Origin: Clostridium sp. AM58-1XD | GTDB lineage: Bacteria > Bacillota > Clostridia > Lachnospirales > Lachnospiraceae | NCBI RefSeq assembly: GCF_003464085.1 | Contig: NZ_QSDR01000005.1 | Span: 1 to 64,000, forward strand | Reading direction: 5' to 3' | Length of the DNA: 64,000 nucleotides | Shown: piece by piece, positions 27,458-35,922 of the stretch | Numbering within the stretch: the stretch's first letter is position 1 | Layout: each line of letters opens with the position of its first letter | The notes under the pieces: generated by a model | What the model was told of the DNA's origin: nothing | Database searches by the model: none | The model's input: the letters and a program-made list of their open reading frames with translations, nothing else | Position numbers and translations under genes: made by a program

Positions 27458-28201
27458 ATGAGAATTGACGAAAAAAAATGTATTGGATGCGGAATCTGTA
27501 TTCCTTACTGCCCTGTAACGGCAATTTCTATTCAGAACAGAGTAGCGGTGATTGATCAGGACCAGTGTCTGGAATGTGGAAACTGTATTCGAGAACGTGT
27601 TGTAAAGTGCCCTGGTCATGCGATCTATGAACCAGAGGAAAACCGCAATAGTGTGAGAAGATACCGTCGTTTTTTCAGTGATCCGTCGGTCAGTACGCCT
27701 ACCGGAATTGCGGGCAGGGGAACAGAAGAGGTAAAGACAAACGACGTTACAGGAAGGGTCTGCAGGGGTGAGCTGGGAATCGCTGTAGAAATGGGCAGAC
27801 CGTGCTTAGGAACAAAATTGTCTGAATTAGAGAAAGTTTTTGCTCCGCTGGCTCAGATGGGAGTACATTTTGAAGAGTGCAATCCGACCACCCAGATTCT
27901 GGAAGATCAAAAATCAGGGAAAGTAAGAGAGGACCTGAGGGAAGAAAAAGTTGTGTCGGCAATAATCGAAACGAAAATACCGATTGAACAGGCGGAAGAG
28001 GTGCTGAAAAAAATTAAAGAAATCGCAGGGGAGATTGATACTGTATTTTCCCTGGACGTCATTTGCTGCTATGACGAAGATGGTACGCTTCCGATTTTGC
28101 CCGTATTGCAAAAGCTTGGGATGCCTCCCAGGATGAATGGAAAGGTAAATCTCGGAATGGGCCGTCCTTATAAGATTTGCAAAGAGAAAGGGGGAAATTA
28201 A
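27458..28201 (+). CDS. 4Fe-4S ferredoxin-domain protein with unrecognised C-terminal domain
   Basis: This 247-residue protein begins with a two-cluster ferredoxin domain: CIGCGICIPYCPVTAI, then CLECGNCIRERVVKCPGHAI. The remaining 170 residues (from about 75) contain GELGIAVEMGRPCLGTKLSELEKVF and end NLGMGRPYKICKEKGG. I do not recognise that part. Its final residues are followed immediately by the next ATG (TAAATG). The pairing with the 28202 gene, and the conserved cysteine-containing GRPC and GEPC motifs in the two, suggest subunits of one iron-sulfur enzyme. That is inference. Start 27458 has AAGGAGGAG upstream. Confidence 0.8.
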   Translation: MRIDEKKCIGCGICIPYCPVTAISIQNRVAVIDQDQCLECGNCIRERVVKCPGHAIYEPEENRNSVRRYRRFFSDPSVSTPTGIAGRGTEEVKTNDVTGRVCRGELGIAVEMGRPCLGTKLSELEKVFAPLAQMGVHFEECNPTTQILEDQKSGKVREDLREEKVVSAIIETKIPIEQAEEVLKKIKEIAGEIDTVFSLDVICCYDEDGTLPILPVLQKLGMPPRMNGKVNLGMGRPYKICKEKGGN

Positions 28202-28861
28202 ATGTCGCACTCATTACACCGCAGAGGAAATCCGGAAGATTTGAGACAAGATTATATTATACTCGTTACTTCGGCAAAGGGAATCAACAACGACGGAGCA
28301 ATCCCATATGTTGCCGATATTCTGGACATGCTGTGGAACTTGGGACCCAGTAACATCGGTTCTAATGAGACGGGAACGATTTTGTCAGGAGTGACAAAAG
28401 AGCAGATCAGGGAGAACCTGACATCTATTCCCAGGATTCGGTGTAATTATTTCAGCAAGGAAAAGGTCTGGCAGGCAGTAAAGGAACTGCAGAAAAAGGA
28501 CTACGGCCTGTCTGTTGTACTGCAGGGGACAATAGAGGATATTGAAAAGGAGTGCAGAGAAATAGGGATTAAACCGCATTCCGTAAACTTGTCAATTGAC
28601 ATATGGGGGAAAAGAGAAAAGCTTCCGAGCGAAGAGGTTCTGGAGTTCGTTACGATGTGCGGACATGGCCTGATCAGTGCAAGTCTTGTGGAATATGTGA
28701 TAAATCGTGTAAAAGATGGAAGAATGACACCGGAGCAGGGGGTAGTGAAAATGGGAGAACCATGTGTATGCGGATTTTTCAATCCCGAGCGCGCATTGAA
28801 ACTACTGAAGAATATGGTTCCTGACAATGATAATAAAAGGCACTCAATGGACGAGGAATAA
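28202..28861 (+). CDS. Unrecognised protein, probable partner of the ferredoxin protein
   Basis: I do not recognise this 219-residue soluble protein. It has no signal peptide or membrane segment. Noticeable pieces are YIILVTSAKGINNDGA, a mixed central region with LSVVLQGTIEDIEKECREIGI, MCGHGLISASLVEYVI and MGEPCVCGFFNPERAL with two closely spaced cysteines near the C-terminus. It starts directly after the previous stop with AAAGGGGG eight bases before, so the two proteins are made together. Its place between an aldolase-family enzyme and a TctCBA transporter points to a catabolic enzyme subunit. Confidence 0.75.
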   Translation: MSHSLHRRGNPEDLRQDYIILVTSAKGINNDGAIPYVADILDMLWNLGPSNIGSNETGTILSGVTKEQIRENLTSIPRIRCNYFSKEKVWQAVKELQKKDYGLSVVLQGTIEDIEKECREIGIKPHSVNLSIDIWGKREKLPSEEVLEFVTMCGHGLISASLVEYVINRVKDGRMTPEQGVVKMGEPCVCGFFNPERALKLLKNMVPDNDNKRHSMDEE

Positions 28862-28882
28862 TCCGAAAGGGGAGGAAGAAAA

Positions 28883-30024
28883 ATGAAGAGACGAATTTTA
28901 ACGGCAGTAATGATAGGAATGATCGTAGGGACTCTGGCAGGCTGCAGCGGGCAGAGTAACGAGACAACGAAAGAAAGAGATATGACAGAGCAAACAAAGC
29001 AAACAGAACAGGCGACAGATAGCAGCAGTGAAGCTGTACTGACAGGGGCTGCTGGTGAAAAAAGCGAAGGGAACGCTGGATTGGGAACATTAGACTGTCC
29101 AGAAGGGTATCCTGGTGGTGATTTTCAGATTTTCATTAAGGCGTCTGCAGGGAGCGCGAATGACAGGACCATGAGGGCATATGCAGCAGAGCTGGAAAAA
29201 ATACTGGGAGTGACGATTACACCGAATACAAACAGCGTGCCGCAGCCGATTATCTATGCCGATTTGACATCAGAGGCAAGTAATGGACGAGCTTACTGCA
29301 ATATTCTCATCCCCAACGCAATGAACTATTATTCCGAATCGAAAGCGGCGGGATGCATACCGCTGACTGACTATAAGCTGGTGTGTAATTTGCAGGCAGA
29401 TGCCGTTACTGTTTCGGTTCGCACAGATGACGAACGTTTTAAGGACGTAAGAGATCTGAAGCAATTGTTTGAATGGTTCCAGGATCATCCGGATCAGGAG
29501 ATTCTGATGGGGGTAAACTCTGTCGGCGGAGATGGTGAAATCGCGCTTTATCGTTTGATACGGTATTACGAAAAACAGGGTGTGAACCTGGATCAGCTGG
29601 TGGTAGTGAATACTCAGGGACAGCAGGATACGAATGCTTCTTTCCTGGGGAAGAATACAGATATTCTTTTCTGTACAGTCGGAGGCATACAGACGCTATA
29701 CAAGGATAAGGAAGTAAGAGTGCTGGGAGTTCTTTCGGAAGAACGTTCTGAATTTCTTCCGGATGTGCCGTCCTCTAAAGAACTGGGAATTGAGGTGGAA
29801 AGCGCTCTGTGTGTAGGAATCGGTATGCATCCGGACACGGACGACGATATCGTAGATACCTGTCCCAGTGCTTTGGGCAGATTGCAGCAGATCAAGAGTT
29901 TCAGAATATGATGAAAGACAACTCACTGGATATAACGTATATGGCCAGAAATGAATATGAGGAATTTATGGCGGAACAGCAAAAGGAAATCGAGGAAATT
30001 TATCAATGGGTAAAGACGAGATAG
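28883..30024 (+). CDS. TctC-type substrate-binding lipoprotein (frameshift)
   Basis: The extracytoplasmic binding protein of a tripartite tricarboxylate transporter. It has a lipoprotein signal (LAGC lipobox near residue 20), a Thr/Glu-rich linker, and then a TctC fold beginning GGDFQIFIKASAGSANDRTMRAYAAELEKILG, with IQTLYKDKEVRVLGVLSEER. The frame breaks near 29862, where one C seems lost from CCC, and continues as LSQCFGQIAADQEFQNMM to the stop at 30024. Repaired length is about 380 residues. It is followed by TctB and TctA genes, so the transporter is complete. Substrate is probably a di- or tricarboxylate. Confidence 0.87.
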
Positions 30025-30042
30025 CCGAAAGGGGAAAGGTTT

Positions 30043-30519
30043 ATGAGAAAACTAAAAATTGTTATTCATCAGGATGTCATTACAGCCGTTTTCTTATTAG
30101 CAGCCGGTCTTTATTTTTTTACAAAAGGAATTATGTATGAGGGTGTGACGAAAGTATTCCCAATAATGACATCGGCATTCGTTTTTATTTTTTCGCTGTG
30201 GAATATGCGGGAAGCTTTAAAAAAGACAAAAGCATTAAAGGAAGCTTTGAAACAGGGGGATGAACAGGAACTCGTGATCAGCTTATCCAGGCTGAAGGGA
30301 CCGCTCATCGGCTTTGCTTTCATTCTGATTTACGGAATCTGCATACCTTTGGTGGGATTTTTTACGGCTACAGGGATTTTCCTGATTGCTCTGATGCGAT
30401 TCCTGAATTACAAAAAATGGGCCGTGATATTGTCCGTTACAGTTGGGACGGAGCTTTTTGTCTATTTTCTCTTTGTAAAGGAACTGATGGTACGTATTCC
30501 TCACGGATGTTTTTACTGA
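30043..30519 (+). CDS. TctB-type small membrane subunit
   Basis: This 158-residue protein has four hydrophobic segments and matches the TctB (DUF1468) family: HQDVITAVFLLAAGLYFFTKG at the N-terminus, PIMTSAFVFIFSLWNMREAL, and a long second hydrophobic pair from GPLIGFAFILIYGICIPL onward. TctB pairs with the large TctA subunit in sodium- or proton-driven carboxylate uptake. It starts 18 bases after tctC behind GAAAGGGGAAAGG. Confidence 0.85.
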   Translation: MRKLKIVIHQDVITAVFLLAAGLYFFTKGIMYEGVTKVFPIMTSAFVFIFSLWNMREALKKTKALKEALKQGDEQELVISLSRLKGPLIGFAFILIYGICIPLVGFFTATGIFLIALMRFLNYKKWAVILSVTVGTELFVYFLFVKELMVRIPHGCFY

Positions 30520-30547
30520 AGCTTGAGAGAAGAAGGGAGGGGAGAAA

Positions 30548-32080
30548 ATGTTATCGCTGGGGCAAATGTATTCATATATACTGGAGACATTTCCGGTATT
30601 TCTACATGAATTGATGTCGGTACAAATGATGACAGCACTTCTTCTTGGGATGGTAGGCGGGATGATTATAGGTGCACTTCCCGGGCTCAATTCTCTGATG
30701 GGTATATCAGTTATGATCCCATTTACATATGCAATGTCGCCTGTACCGGCGATGACCATGCTTATGGCAATCTATACGGCGGCAATCGCCGGAGGATCGC
30801 TGACGGCTATTATGATCCATACGCCCGGAACCCCGGCAAATATGGCAACGATTATCGGGGGTCATCAAATGGCTCAAAGGGGAGAGGCTCTGAAGGCGAT
30901 GAATGTGTCATTATTTTCCTCTATGATGGGAAGTGTGTTTAGCGGGCTGGCATTGTTGTTTATATCGCCTCTGCTCGCAAGGATTGGACTTTTATTTGAT
31001 TCACCTGAATATTTTATGATCGCGCTGTTTGGAATTGGCATCATTGCCAGTATGACGGAAGGCATGATGATAAAAGGATTTGCAGCAGGATTTTTTGGCA
31101 TGATGCTCAGTACCATTGGTATGGCGCCGCTGTCAGGTACAGACAGATTTACATTCGGCAGTATTTATCTGATGGACGGACTGAAAACTACGGTTGTAGT
31201 ATTAGGTGTATTCTCTATTTCCCAAGTTTTGATGCTGATGGAACATATGGGACCGAGAGAACAGGAAAAAGAGAAGCTGGCGGCCCAGATTACGGGAGAA
31301 AAATTCCTTTCAGGGAAAGAGATTATGTGTATTCTTCCTACAATCCTCAGGAGCAGCATGTTGGGAATCGCATGCGGAATTCTGCCGGGAGCTGGCGGAG
31401 ATATCGGAGGCTTTTTAGGCTATAACTCAGCGAGACGCCATGCAAAAGATAAGGAAGTATTTGATAAAGGAAACCTGGAAAGCGTAGCAGGGCCGGAAGC
31501 GGCAAATAATGCGGTGACTGGCGGAGCCATGATTCCTCTTATGACATTGGGAATACCAGGAAGTTCAGCAGCAGCCCTGTTGCTGGGAGGTTTGATGATC
31601 CATGGGCTGCAGCCGGGGATGGCCCTTTTTACCACACAGGCAGAGACTGTTTATCCGATCATATTTGGATTTATTTTATCGGGTATCCTTCTTCTTCCTG
31701 TTGGTATGATCCTGGCCAGATGTGTAACGATGATCGCTAAAATTCCGATTGCAGTGCTATGCCCTCTAATCACTGTTTTATCTATACTAGGCGCGTATTC
31801 GATTTCCAACCGCGTATTTGATATATATATCGTAGTTCTCTTTGGAATTATCGGTTATTTTATCAGAAAAGCAGGATATCCACTGTCCGGGTTTGTTCTG
31901 GGAATGCTTTTGGGCAATATGGCGGAAATGGGACTGACAAGAACAATCACCTTGTCCAGAGGCCATGTAATCAGCTATTTTTTACATCGGCCGATTTGCG
32001 TCGGACTCGGTTTGATCCTGCTGATGAGTATGGGATATCCGGCAGTTAAAACGTTTTTAGGCCGTAAATCCGGCCATTGA
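30548..32080 (+). CDS. TctA-type large membrane subunit
   Basis: This 510-residue protein is the main transport subunit with about 11-12 membrane helices. The N-terminal IIGALPGLNSLMGISVMIPFTY and the repeat-like GIACGILPGAGGDIGGFLGYN in the second half are the two glycine/proline-rich motifs of TctA. AAIAGGSLTAIMIHTPGTPANMAT also fits. It ends the transporter genes and is followed 55 bases later by the first lactonase-like gene. Confidence 0.93.
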   Translation: MLSLGQMYSYILETFPVFLHELMSVQMMTALLLGMVGGMIIGALPGLNSLMGISVMIPFTYAMSPVPAMTMLMAIYTAAIAGGSLTAIMIHTPGTPANMATIIGGHQMAQRGEALKAMNVSLFSSMMGSVFSGLALLFISPLLARIGLLFDSPEYFMIALFGIGIIASMTEGMMIKGFAAGFFGMMLSTIGMAPLSGTDRFTFGSIYLMDGLKTTVVVLGVFSISQVLMLMEHMGPREQEKEKLAAQITGEKFLSGKEIMCILPTILRSSMLGIACGILPGAGGDIGGFLGYNSARRHAKDKEVFDKGNLESVAGPEAANNAVTGGAMIPLMTLGIPGSSAAALLLGGLMIHGLQPGMALFTTQAETVYPIIFGFILSGILLLPVGMILARCVTMIAKIPIAVLCPLITVLSILGAYSISNRVFDIYIVVLFGIIGYFIRKAGYPLSGFVLGMLLGNMAEMGLTRTITLSRGHVISYFLHRPICVGLGLILLMSMGYPAVKTFLGRKSGH

Positions 32081-32135
32081 TAAAGGGCGCAACTGCTGTG
32101 CTGTAAATGATAGTGATAATGAAAGGGGGAGCTTA

Positions 32136-33182
32136 GTGGGCAGTCAGATAGAGGAATGTTTCCTGATCGGCAGAGATGATGGTTTATACGAAATCAGCTT
32201 TCAACGGGGCAGAACAGAAACGATACAATGGATTCAGAAAATATCTGAAGCACGGCCGGATTGTATTACAGTATTGCGGGAAATGGGCAGCACTACAATT
32301 TGTTATGCTGCTTTTGGGAACAAGATACTGTCATTTAAACAGAAAGGATTCGAAGGGAGATGGGAAAAGACCGGGGAATCGGCTTCAGGGGGAGGAGAGG
32401 CGTCCTGTATTCTCGCTCTTTCAGACAAACACTGTCTGATAGCGGCAAATGGAAGAAGTGGTCTGATTACCGCCATTCATTTGAATCAGGATGGCAGTAT
32501 AGGAAGCATTCAGGATCAGAAGCCACTTCCCGGTAGACATGGACCTGATAGAAGACGTCAACTGTGGTCTTATGCAGGAGGTTTGGCAGCTGATTTTGAC
32601 GGAACAGGATTCTTTGTATGCAATCAGGGGAATGATATGATTACGATGGCAGAGATTGAAAAGAACGGAAAAATCATTTTCGGTTCCTCCATCTCCCTCA
32701 GGCCGGCGAGCTGTCCTTCTGAAATTATGACGGCAGAGGGGAAACATGTTGTTCTGGCTTTAAGTAACGGAATTGAAAGCATAACATGTTTTAAATATGG
32801 GGAGAAAAGCCTCATTCCATTTCAGATTGTTCAGCCGCTTCCACAGTACTATACGGGACTAAACGTTTCATGCCATCACATGCTGTGCGGAGAGCATTAT
32901 GCGGTATGGCTTTGCGACGGACTGGATTGTGCAGCAGTATTTCAGGTGAATGACGGACTGCGGAATGGAAAATGGATACCTTTTTCTGTTGGAGCAGAGG
33001 GAGGGCTGAAGATAGCAGGGAAAAGGGCTATGTGCCGTGACGAAAGGGATAGAGACGCTTTTTGGATCGGGGGAGAAAAAGAAATCTGGAGGATTGAGGC
33101 AGGAACCGGTGATGCAGTGCGGTGGAGCAGTCCGGAATTCGAGGGTATTGTATGTCTGTTCCATATGGGAAAAGGGAGTTGA
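32136..33182 (+). CDS. Divergent lactonase-type beta-propeller protein
   Basis: This 348-residue protein looks like a seven-bladed propeller of the 6-phosphogluconolactonase (Lactonase) family but is strongly diverged. Blade-like repeats and LIPFQIVQPLPQYYTGLN correspond to LVPFQIIANLPEDYVGLF in the next gene, yet the following conserved EIAVHPSGRFLYASNRG segment is absent here. It probably derives from a duplication and may have lost or changed activity. It begins with GTG behind GAAAGGGGGAG and ends five bases before the next ATG. Confidence 0.6.
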   Translation: MGSQIEECFLIGRDDGLYEISFQRGRTETIQWIQKISEARPDCITVLREMGSTTICYAAFGNKILSFKQKGFEGRWEKTGESASGGGEASCILALSDKHCLIAANGRSGLITAIHLNQDGSIGSIQDQKPLPGRHGPDRRRQLWSYAGGLAADFDGTGFFVCNQGNDMITMAEIEKNGKIIFGSSISLRPASCPSEIMTAEGKHVVLALSNGIESITCFKYGEKSLIPFQIVQPLPQYYTGLNVSCHHMLCGEHYAVWLCDGLDCAAVFQVNDGLRNGKWIPFSVGAEGGLKIAGKRAMCRDERDRDAFWIGGEKEIWRIEAGTGDAVRWSSPEFEGIVCLFHMGKGS

Positions 33183-33187
33183 GGAAA

Positions 33188-34357
33188 ATGAATGAATCTT
33201 TGGCAGGCCATGTATATACAGGAGCGAACACTACGAGTGAGAGGGGCGGAAAAGCAAAGGGGATCCGTGTGTTTGAGATCGATGACAAGACGGGGGAATG
33301 GACGCTGATCCAGGAGGAAGAAGCAGTAAATCCCGGATTTCTTGTCATAAACAGAAAGCAGACAAGGCTTTACTGCACACATGCAAATCACGATGAAATC
33401 AGTGCATATGCAGTGGATCAGGAGCGGGGGACATTAAAACTTATCAATAGGAGATATCTGGGCGGATGGAACGGTACCCATCTGACGCTGGAACCATCGG
33501 AGAAATATGTGCTGGTGGCAGCTGCAACCACTGGGCTTTTAGCAGTATTTCCTGTTGAGACAGACGGTTCCTTAGGACCGATGTGCGAAGCGGTAACGCC
33601 TCAGGGAGAACTGGGCCCTCTGACTGCTACGGAACAGCCGAACTCCATGCCTCATCAAGTTATATTTTCTCCAGATGGAAAATACGTATTCGCGCCCGAC
33701 CGGGGAGAGGATATGGTGCATACGTTTTCGTTCGATCGCAGAACAGGAAAACTGCTTGCTCTTCACGCCATGCGCACGAGAGCGGCCAGAACGCCCAGAC
33801 ATCTGGCTTTTTCACCCAACGGCAGTTTTGCATATCTTCTGACCGAATTTTCAGCAGGGATTGTCAGCTGTCGGTTAAAGGAGGGGGTACTTGTTCCGTT
33901 TCAGATTATCGCCAATCTCCCTGAGGACTATGTGGGACTGTTTAATAAGGGAGCAGAAATCGCTGTTCATCCAAGCGGCCGGTTCCTTTATGCCAGCAAT
34001 CGGGGGCACAACTCGATTGCTGTCTATTCAATTGATGAAAAGACGGGTTGGCTTACCAGTGTTGAATGGCATAATACATATGGAGAGATTCCACGCTTTT
34101 TTTGCATTGAGCCGGGAGGAAATTATCTATACGCTGCAAATGAAAAAAGTGGTACGGTAACTACCTTTCTGATTGACCAAAAGAGCGGAAAACTTCAATT
34201 TACCGGGCAGATCATAAAAACGCCTACTCCTACATGCCTGATTTTTACGAAACCAGTCTGTATGGTCAGGCAGCAGGAATCATTCCGAAAGGGAAACCTT
34301 AAACCGGTAACCAGCGACTACCGCGTATACTCTTATCCGACCGCAGATAATAGATGA
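33188..34357 (+). CDS. Lactonase family beta-propeller protein
   Basis: This 389-residue protein has the lactonase propeller pattern: HVYTGANTTSERGGKAKGI at the start, HLTLEPSEKYVLVAA, QVIFSPDGKYVFAPDRGEDMVHTF, RHLAFSPNGSFAYLLTEF, EIAVHPSGRFLYASNRGHNSIAVY and PRFFCIEPGGNYLYAANEKSG. Relatives include 6-phosphogluconolactonase and other sugar-acid lactonases; the specificity is not predictable. Start 33188 has GAGGAAA in front. An upstream in-frame ATG at 33122 lies inside the previous gene. It is the last gene of the GntR-controlled operon. Confidence 0.85.
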   Translation: MNESLAGHVYTGANTTSERGGKAKGIRVFEIDDKTGEWTLIQEEEAVNPGFLVINRKQTRLYCTHANHDEISAYAVDQERGTLKLINRRYLGGWNGTHLTLEPSEKYVLVAAATTGLLAVFPVETDGSLGPMCEAVTPQGELGPLTATEQPNSMPHQVIFSPDGKYVFAPDRGEDMVHTFSFDRRTGKLLALHAMRTRAARTPRHLAFSPNGSFAYLLTEFSAGIVSCRLKEGVLVPFQIIANLPEDYVGLFNKGAEIAVHPSGRFLYASNRGHNSIAVYSIDEKTGWLTSVEWHNTYGEIPRFFCIEPGGNYLYAANEKSGTVTTFLIDQKSGKLQFTGQIIKTPTPTCLIFTKPVCMVRQQESFRKGNLKPVTSDYRVYSYPTADNR

Positions 34358-34376
34358 ATAATCTCAGATTTCACAC

Positions 34377-34405
34377 TTGACAATTTCCATTTCGGTGGTT
34401 ACAAT
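34377..34405 (+). promoter_or_regulatory. Promoter of the pheST operon
   Basis: TTGACA at 34377-34382 and TACAAT at 34400-34405 with a 17-base spacer, immediately before the T-box leader. No terminator is obvious between the lactonase stop (34357) and this promoter. Confidence 0.75.
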
Positions 34406-34411
34406 GTAGCT

Positions 34412-34700
34412 TAGACCTTACAAAATAAAGAAATAAAGGCGCTGAAGGTGTTTAAGTAGCATGTTATCTTCTTGCAGAGAGGGAGGGCCACCGGCTGTAA
34501 GCTTTCCTAAGTTCAGATAAGATGATGAAATTCCCACTGGAGCCGCACAGCTGAACGATCATGATTTGTGATGGTAGTAGGCCGTGACGCAGGCTGCACG
34601 TTACGCAGAGATAAGTGCCTGTCCGTAAGGATGGGAATTAGGGTGGTACCGCGATTTTACCTCGTCCCTTCGAAAGAAGAGACGAGGTTTTTGTTTTTTT
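34412..34700 (+). promoter_or_regulatory. T-box riboswitch, phenylalanine specifier
   Basis: A complete T-box leader. Stem I includes AGAGAGGGAGG and CTGTAAGC. The specifier loop reads GATGAAATTCCC with a TTC (Phe) codon at 34531-34533. The conserved T-box AGGGTGGTACCGCG is at 34640-34653. A terminator (CCTCGTC at 34660-34666 paired with GACGAGG at 34681-34687, then a T run) follows directly. Uncharged tRNA-Phe would pair with the specifier and T-box and prevent termination, allowing pheST transcription. Confidence 0.93.
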
Positions 34701-34746
34701 CGGAACTATTTATTTGTCAATTCAATATGAGATAAAGGAGAATATT

Positions 34747-35766
34747 ATGAAAGAGCAGTTAGAAAAAATCAAAGCAGAAGCCATAAAGCAGATTGAAGCT
34801 TCTGAAGCACTGGAAAAGCTGAATGATATCCGCGTTGCTTATCTGGGCAAAAAAGGGCAGCTGACAAGTGTACTTAAGAGCATGAAAGACGTAGCTCCAG
34901 AAGAAAGGCCAAAGGTTGGCCAGATGGTCAATGAGGCCAGAGAACTGATCGAAGCGAAGCTGGAAGAAACGAAAAAAGCTCTTGCAAGAAAGGCCAGAGA
35001 AGAGCAGATGAAGAGAGAGGTCATCGACGTGACACTCCCTGCAAAGAAGAGCAATGTAGGCCACAGCCATCCGAATACGATTGCCCTTGAAGAAGTAGAA
35101 AAGATTTTCATTGGCATGGGATATGAGGTTGTGGAAGGTCCGGAAGTAGAATATGATTTATATAATTTCGAGAAGCTGAATATTCCGGCAAACCATCCGG
35201 CAAAGGATGAACAGGATACATTTTATGTGAATAAAGATATTGTGCTGAGAACCCAGACATCTCCGTGTCAGGTGCGTGAAATGGAAAAGGGCAAGCTGCC
35301 GATCCGTATGATTGCGCCAGGCCGTGTATTCCGTTCCGACGAAGTCGATGCGACTCATTCTCCATCCTTCCATCAGATCGAGGGCCTTGTAATCGATAAA
35401 GGAATTACATTTGCTGATTTAAAGGGAACTCTGGCAGAGTTTGCGAAAGAACTGTTCGGGCCGGAGACAAAGGTTAAATTCCGTCCGCACCATTTCCCAT
35501 TTACCGAACCGAGTGCTGAAGTTGACGTAACCTGTTTCAAATGCGGTGGAAAAGGCTGCCGTTTCTGCAAGGGTTCCGGCTGGATTGAGATTTTAGGCTG
35601 CGGCATGGTACATCCGCACGTATTGGAAATGAGCGGCATTGATCCTGAAGAATATTCAGGTTTTGCTTTTGGCGTTGGTCTTGAGCGTATCGCGCTTCTG
35701 AAGTATGAAATTGACGATATGCGTCTGCTTTATGAAAACGACATCCGTTTCTTAAAGCAGTTCTGA
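34747..35766 (+). CDS. pheS: Phenylalanyl-tRNA synthetase alpha subunit
   Basis: This 339-residue class II synthetase subunit charges tRNA-Phe in complex with PheT. It has the N-terminal coiled-coil tRNA-binding arm, then [40 protein letters not shown] and [16 protein letters not shown] of the catalytic core. [17 protein letters not shown] four-cysteine segment near residue 260, probably zinc-binding, is common in Firmicutes PheS. Start 34747 has AAAGGAG. It is controlled by the T-box leader and is followed, after 156 bases, by pheT. Confidence 0.97.
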   Translation: MKEQLEKIKAEAIKQIEASEALEKLNDIRVAYLGKKGQLTSVLKSMKDVAPEERPKVGQMVNEARELIEAKLEETKKALARKAREEQMKREVIDVTLPAKKSNVGHSHPNTIALEEVEKIFIGMGYEVVEGPEVEYDLYNFEKLNIPANHPAKDEQDTFYVNKDIVLRTQTSPCQVREMEKGKLPIRMIAPGRVFRSDEVDATHSPSFHQIEGLVIDKGITFADLKGTLAEFAKELFGPETKVKFRPHHFPFTEPSAEVDVTCFKCGGKGCRFCKGSGWIEILGCGMVHPHVLEMSGIDPEEYSGFAFGVGLERIALLKYEIDDMRLLYENDIRFLKQF

Positions 35767-35922
35767 TAACAGGAAGTCCAATACCCCGCTAAAAGCTACG
35801 GGGAATATAATTTGAAAGTGCGGCAAGCTACGGAGATTTGACCATGTGGTCAGTCGCCGACGTCAAGTGAATTTGACCTTAGCCCGTTGCCTTCGCGAGA
35901 ATAAAAGAAAAGGAGATTCATC
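35767..35922 (+). other. Structured pheS-pheT spacer
   Basis: This 156-base spacer lies inside an operon where a few bases are usual. It contains a hairpin (CCCCG at about 35784 with CGGGG near 35800), GTGGTCAGTCGCCGACG and two TTTGACC copies in direct orientation about 30 bases apart. It contains no open reading frame of note. It looks like an inserted repeat element rather than a regulatory leader, but only one copy occurs in this window. Confidence 0.4.

Noticed and set aside
34358..34746. Small genes inside the pheST leader
   Set aside because: All of the space is accounted for by promoter, T-box and terminator.
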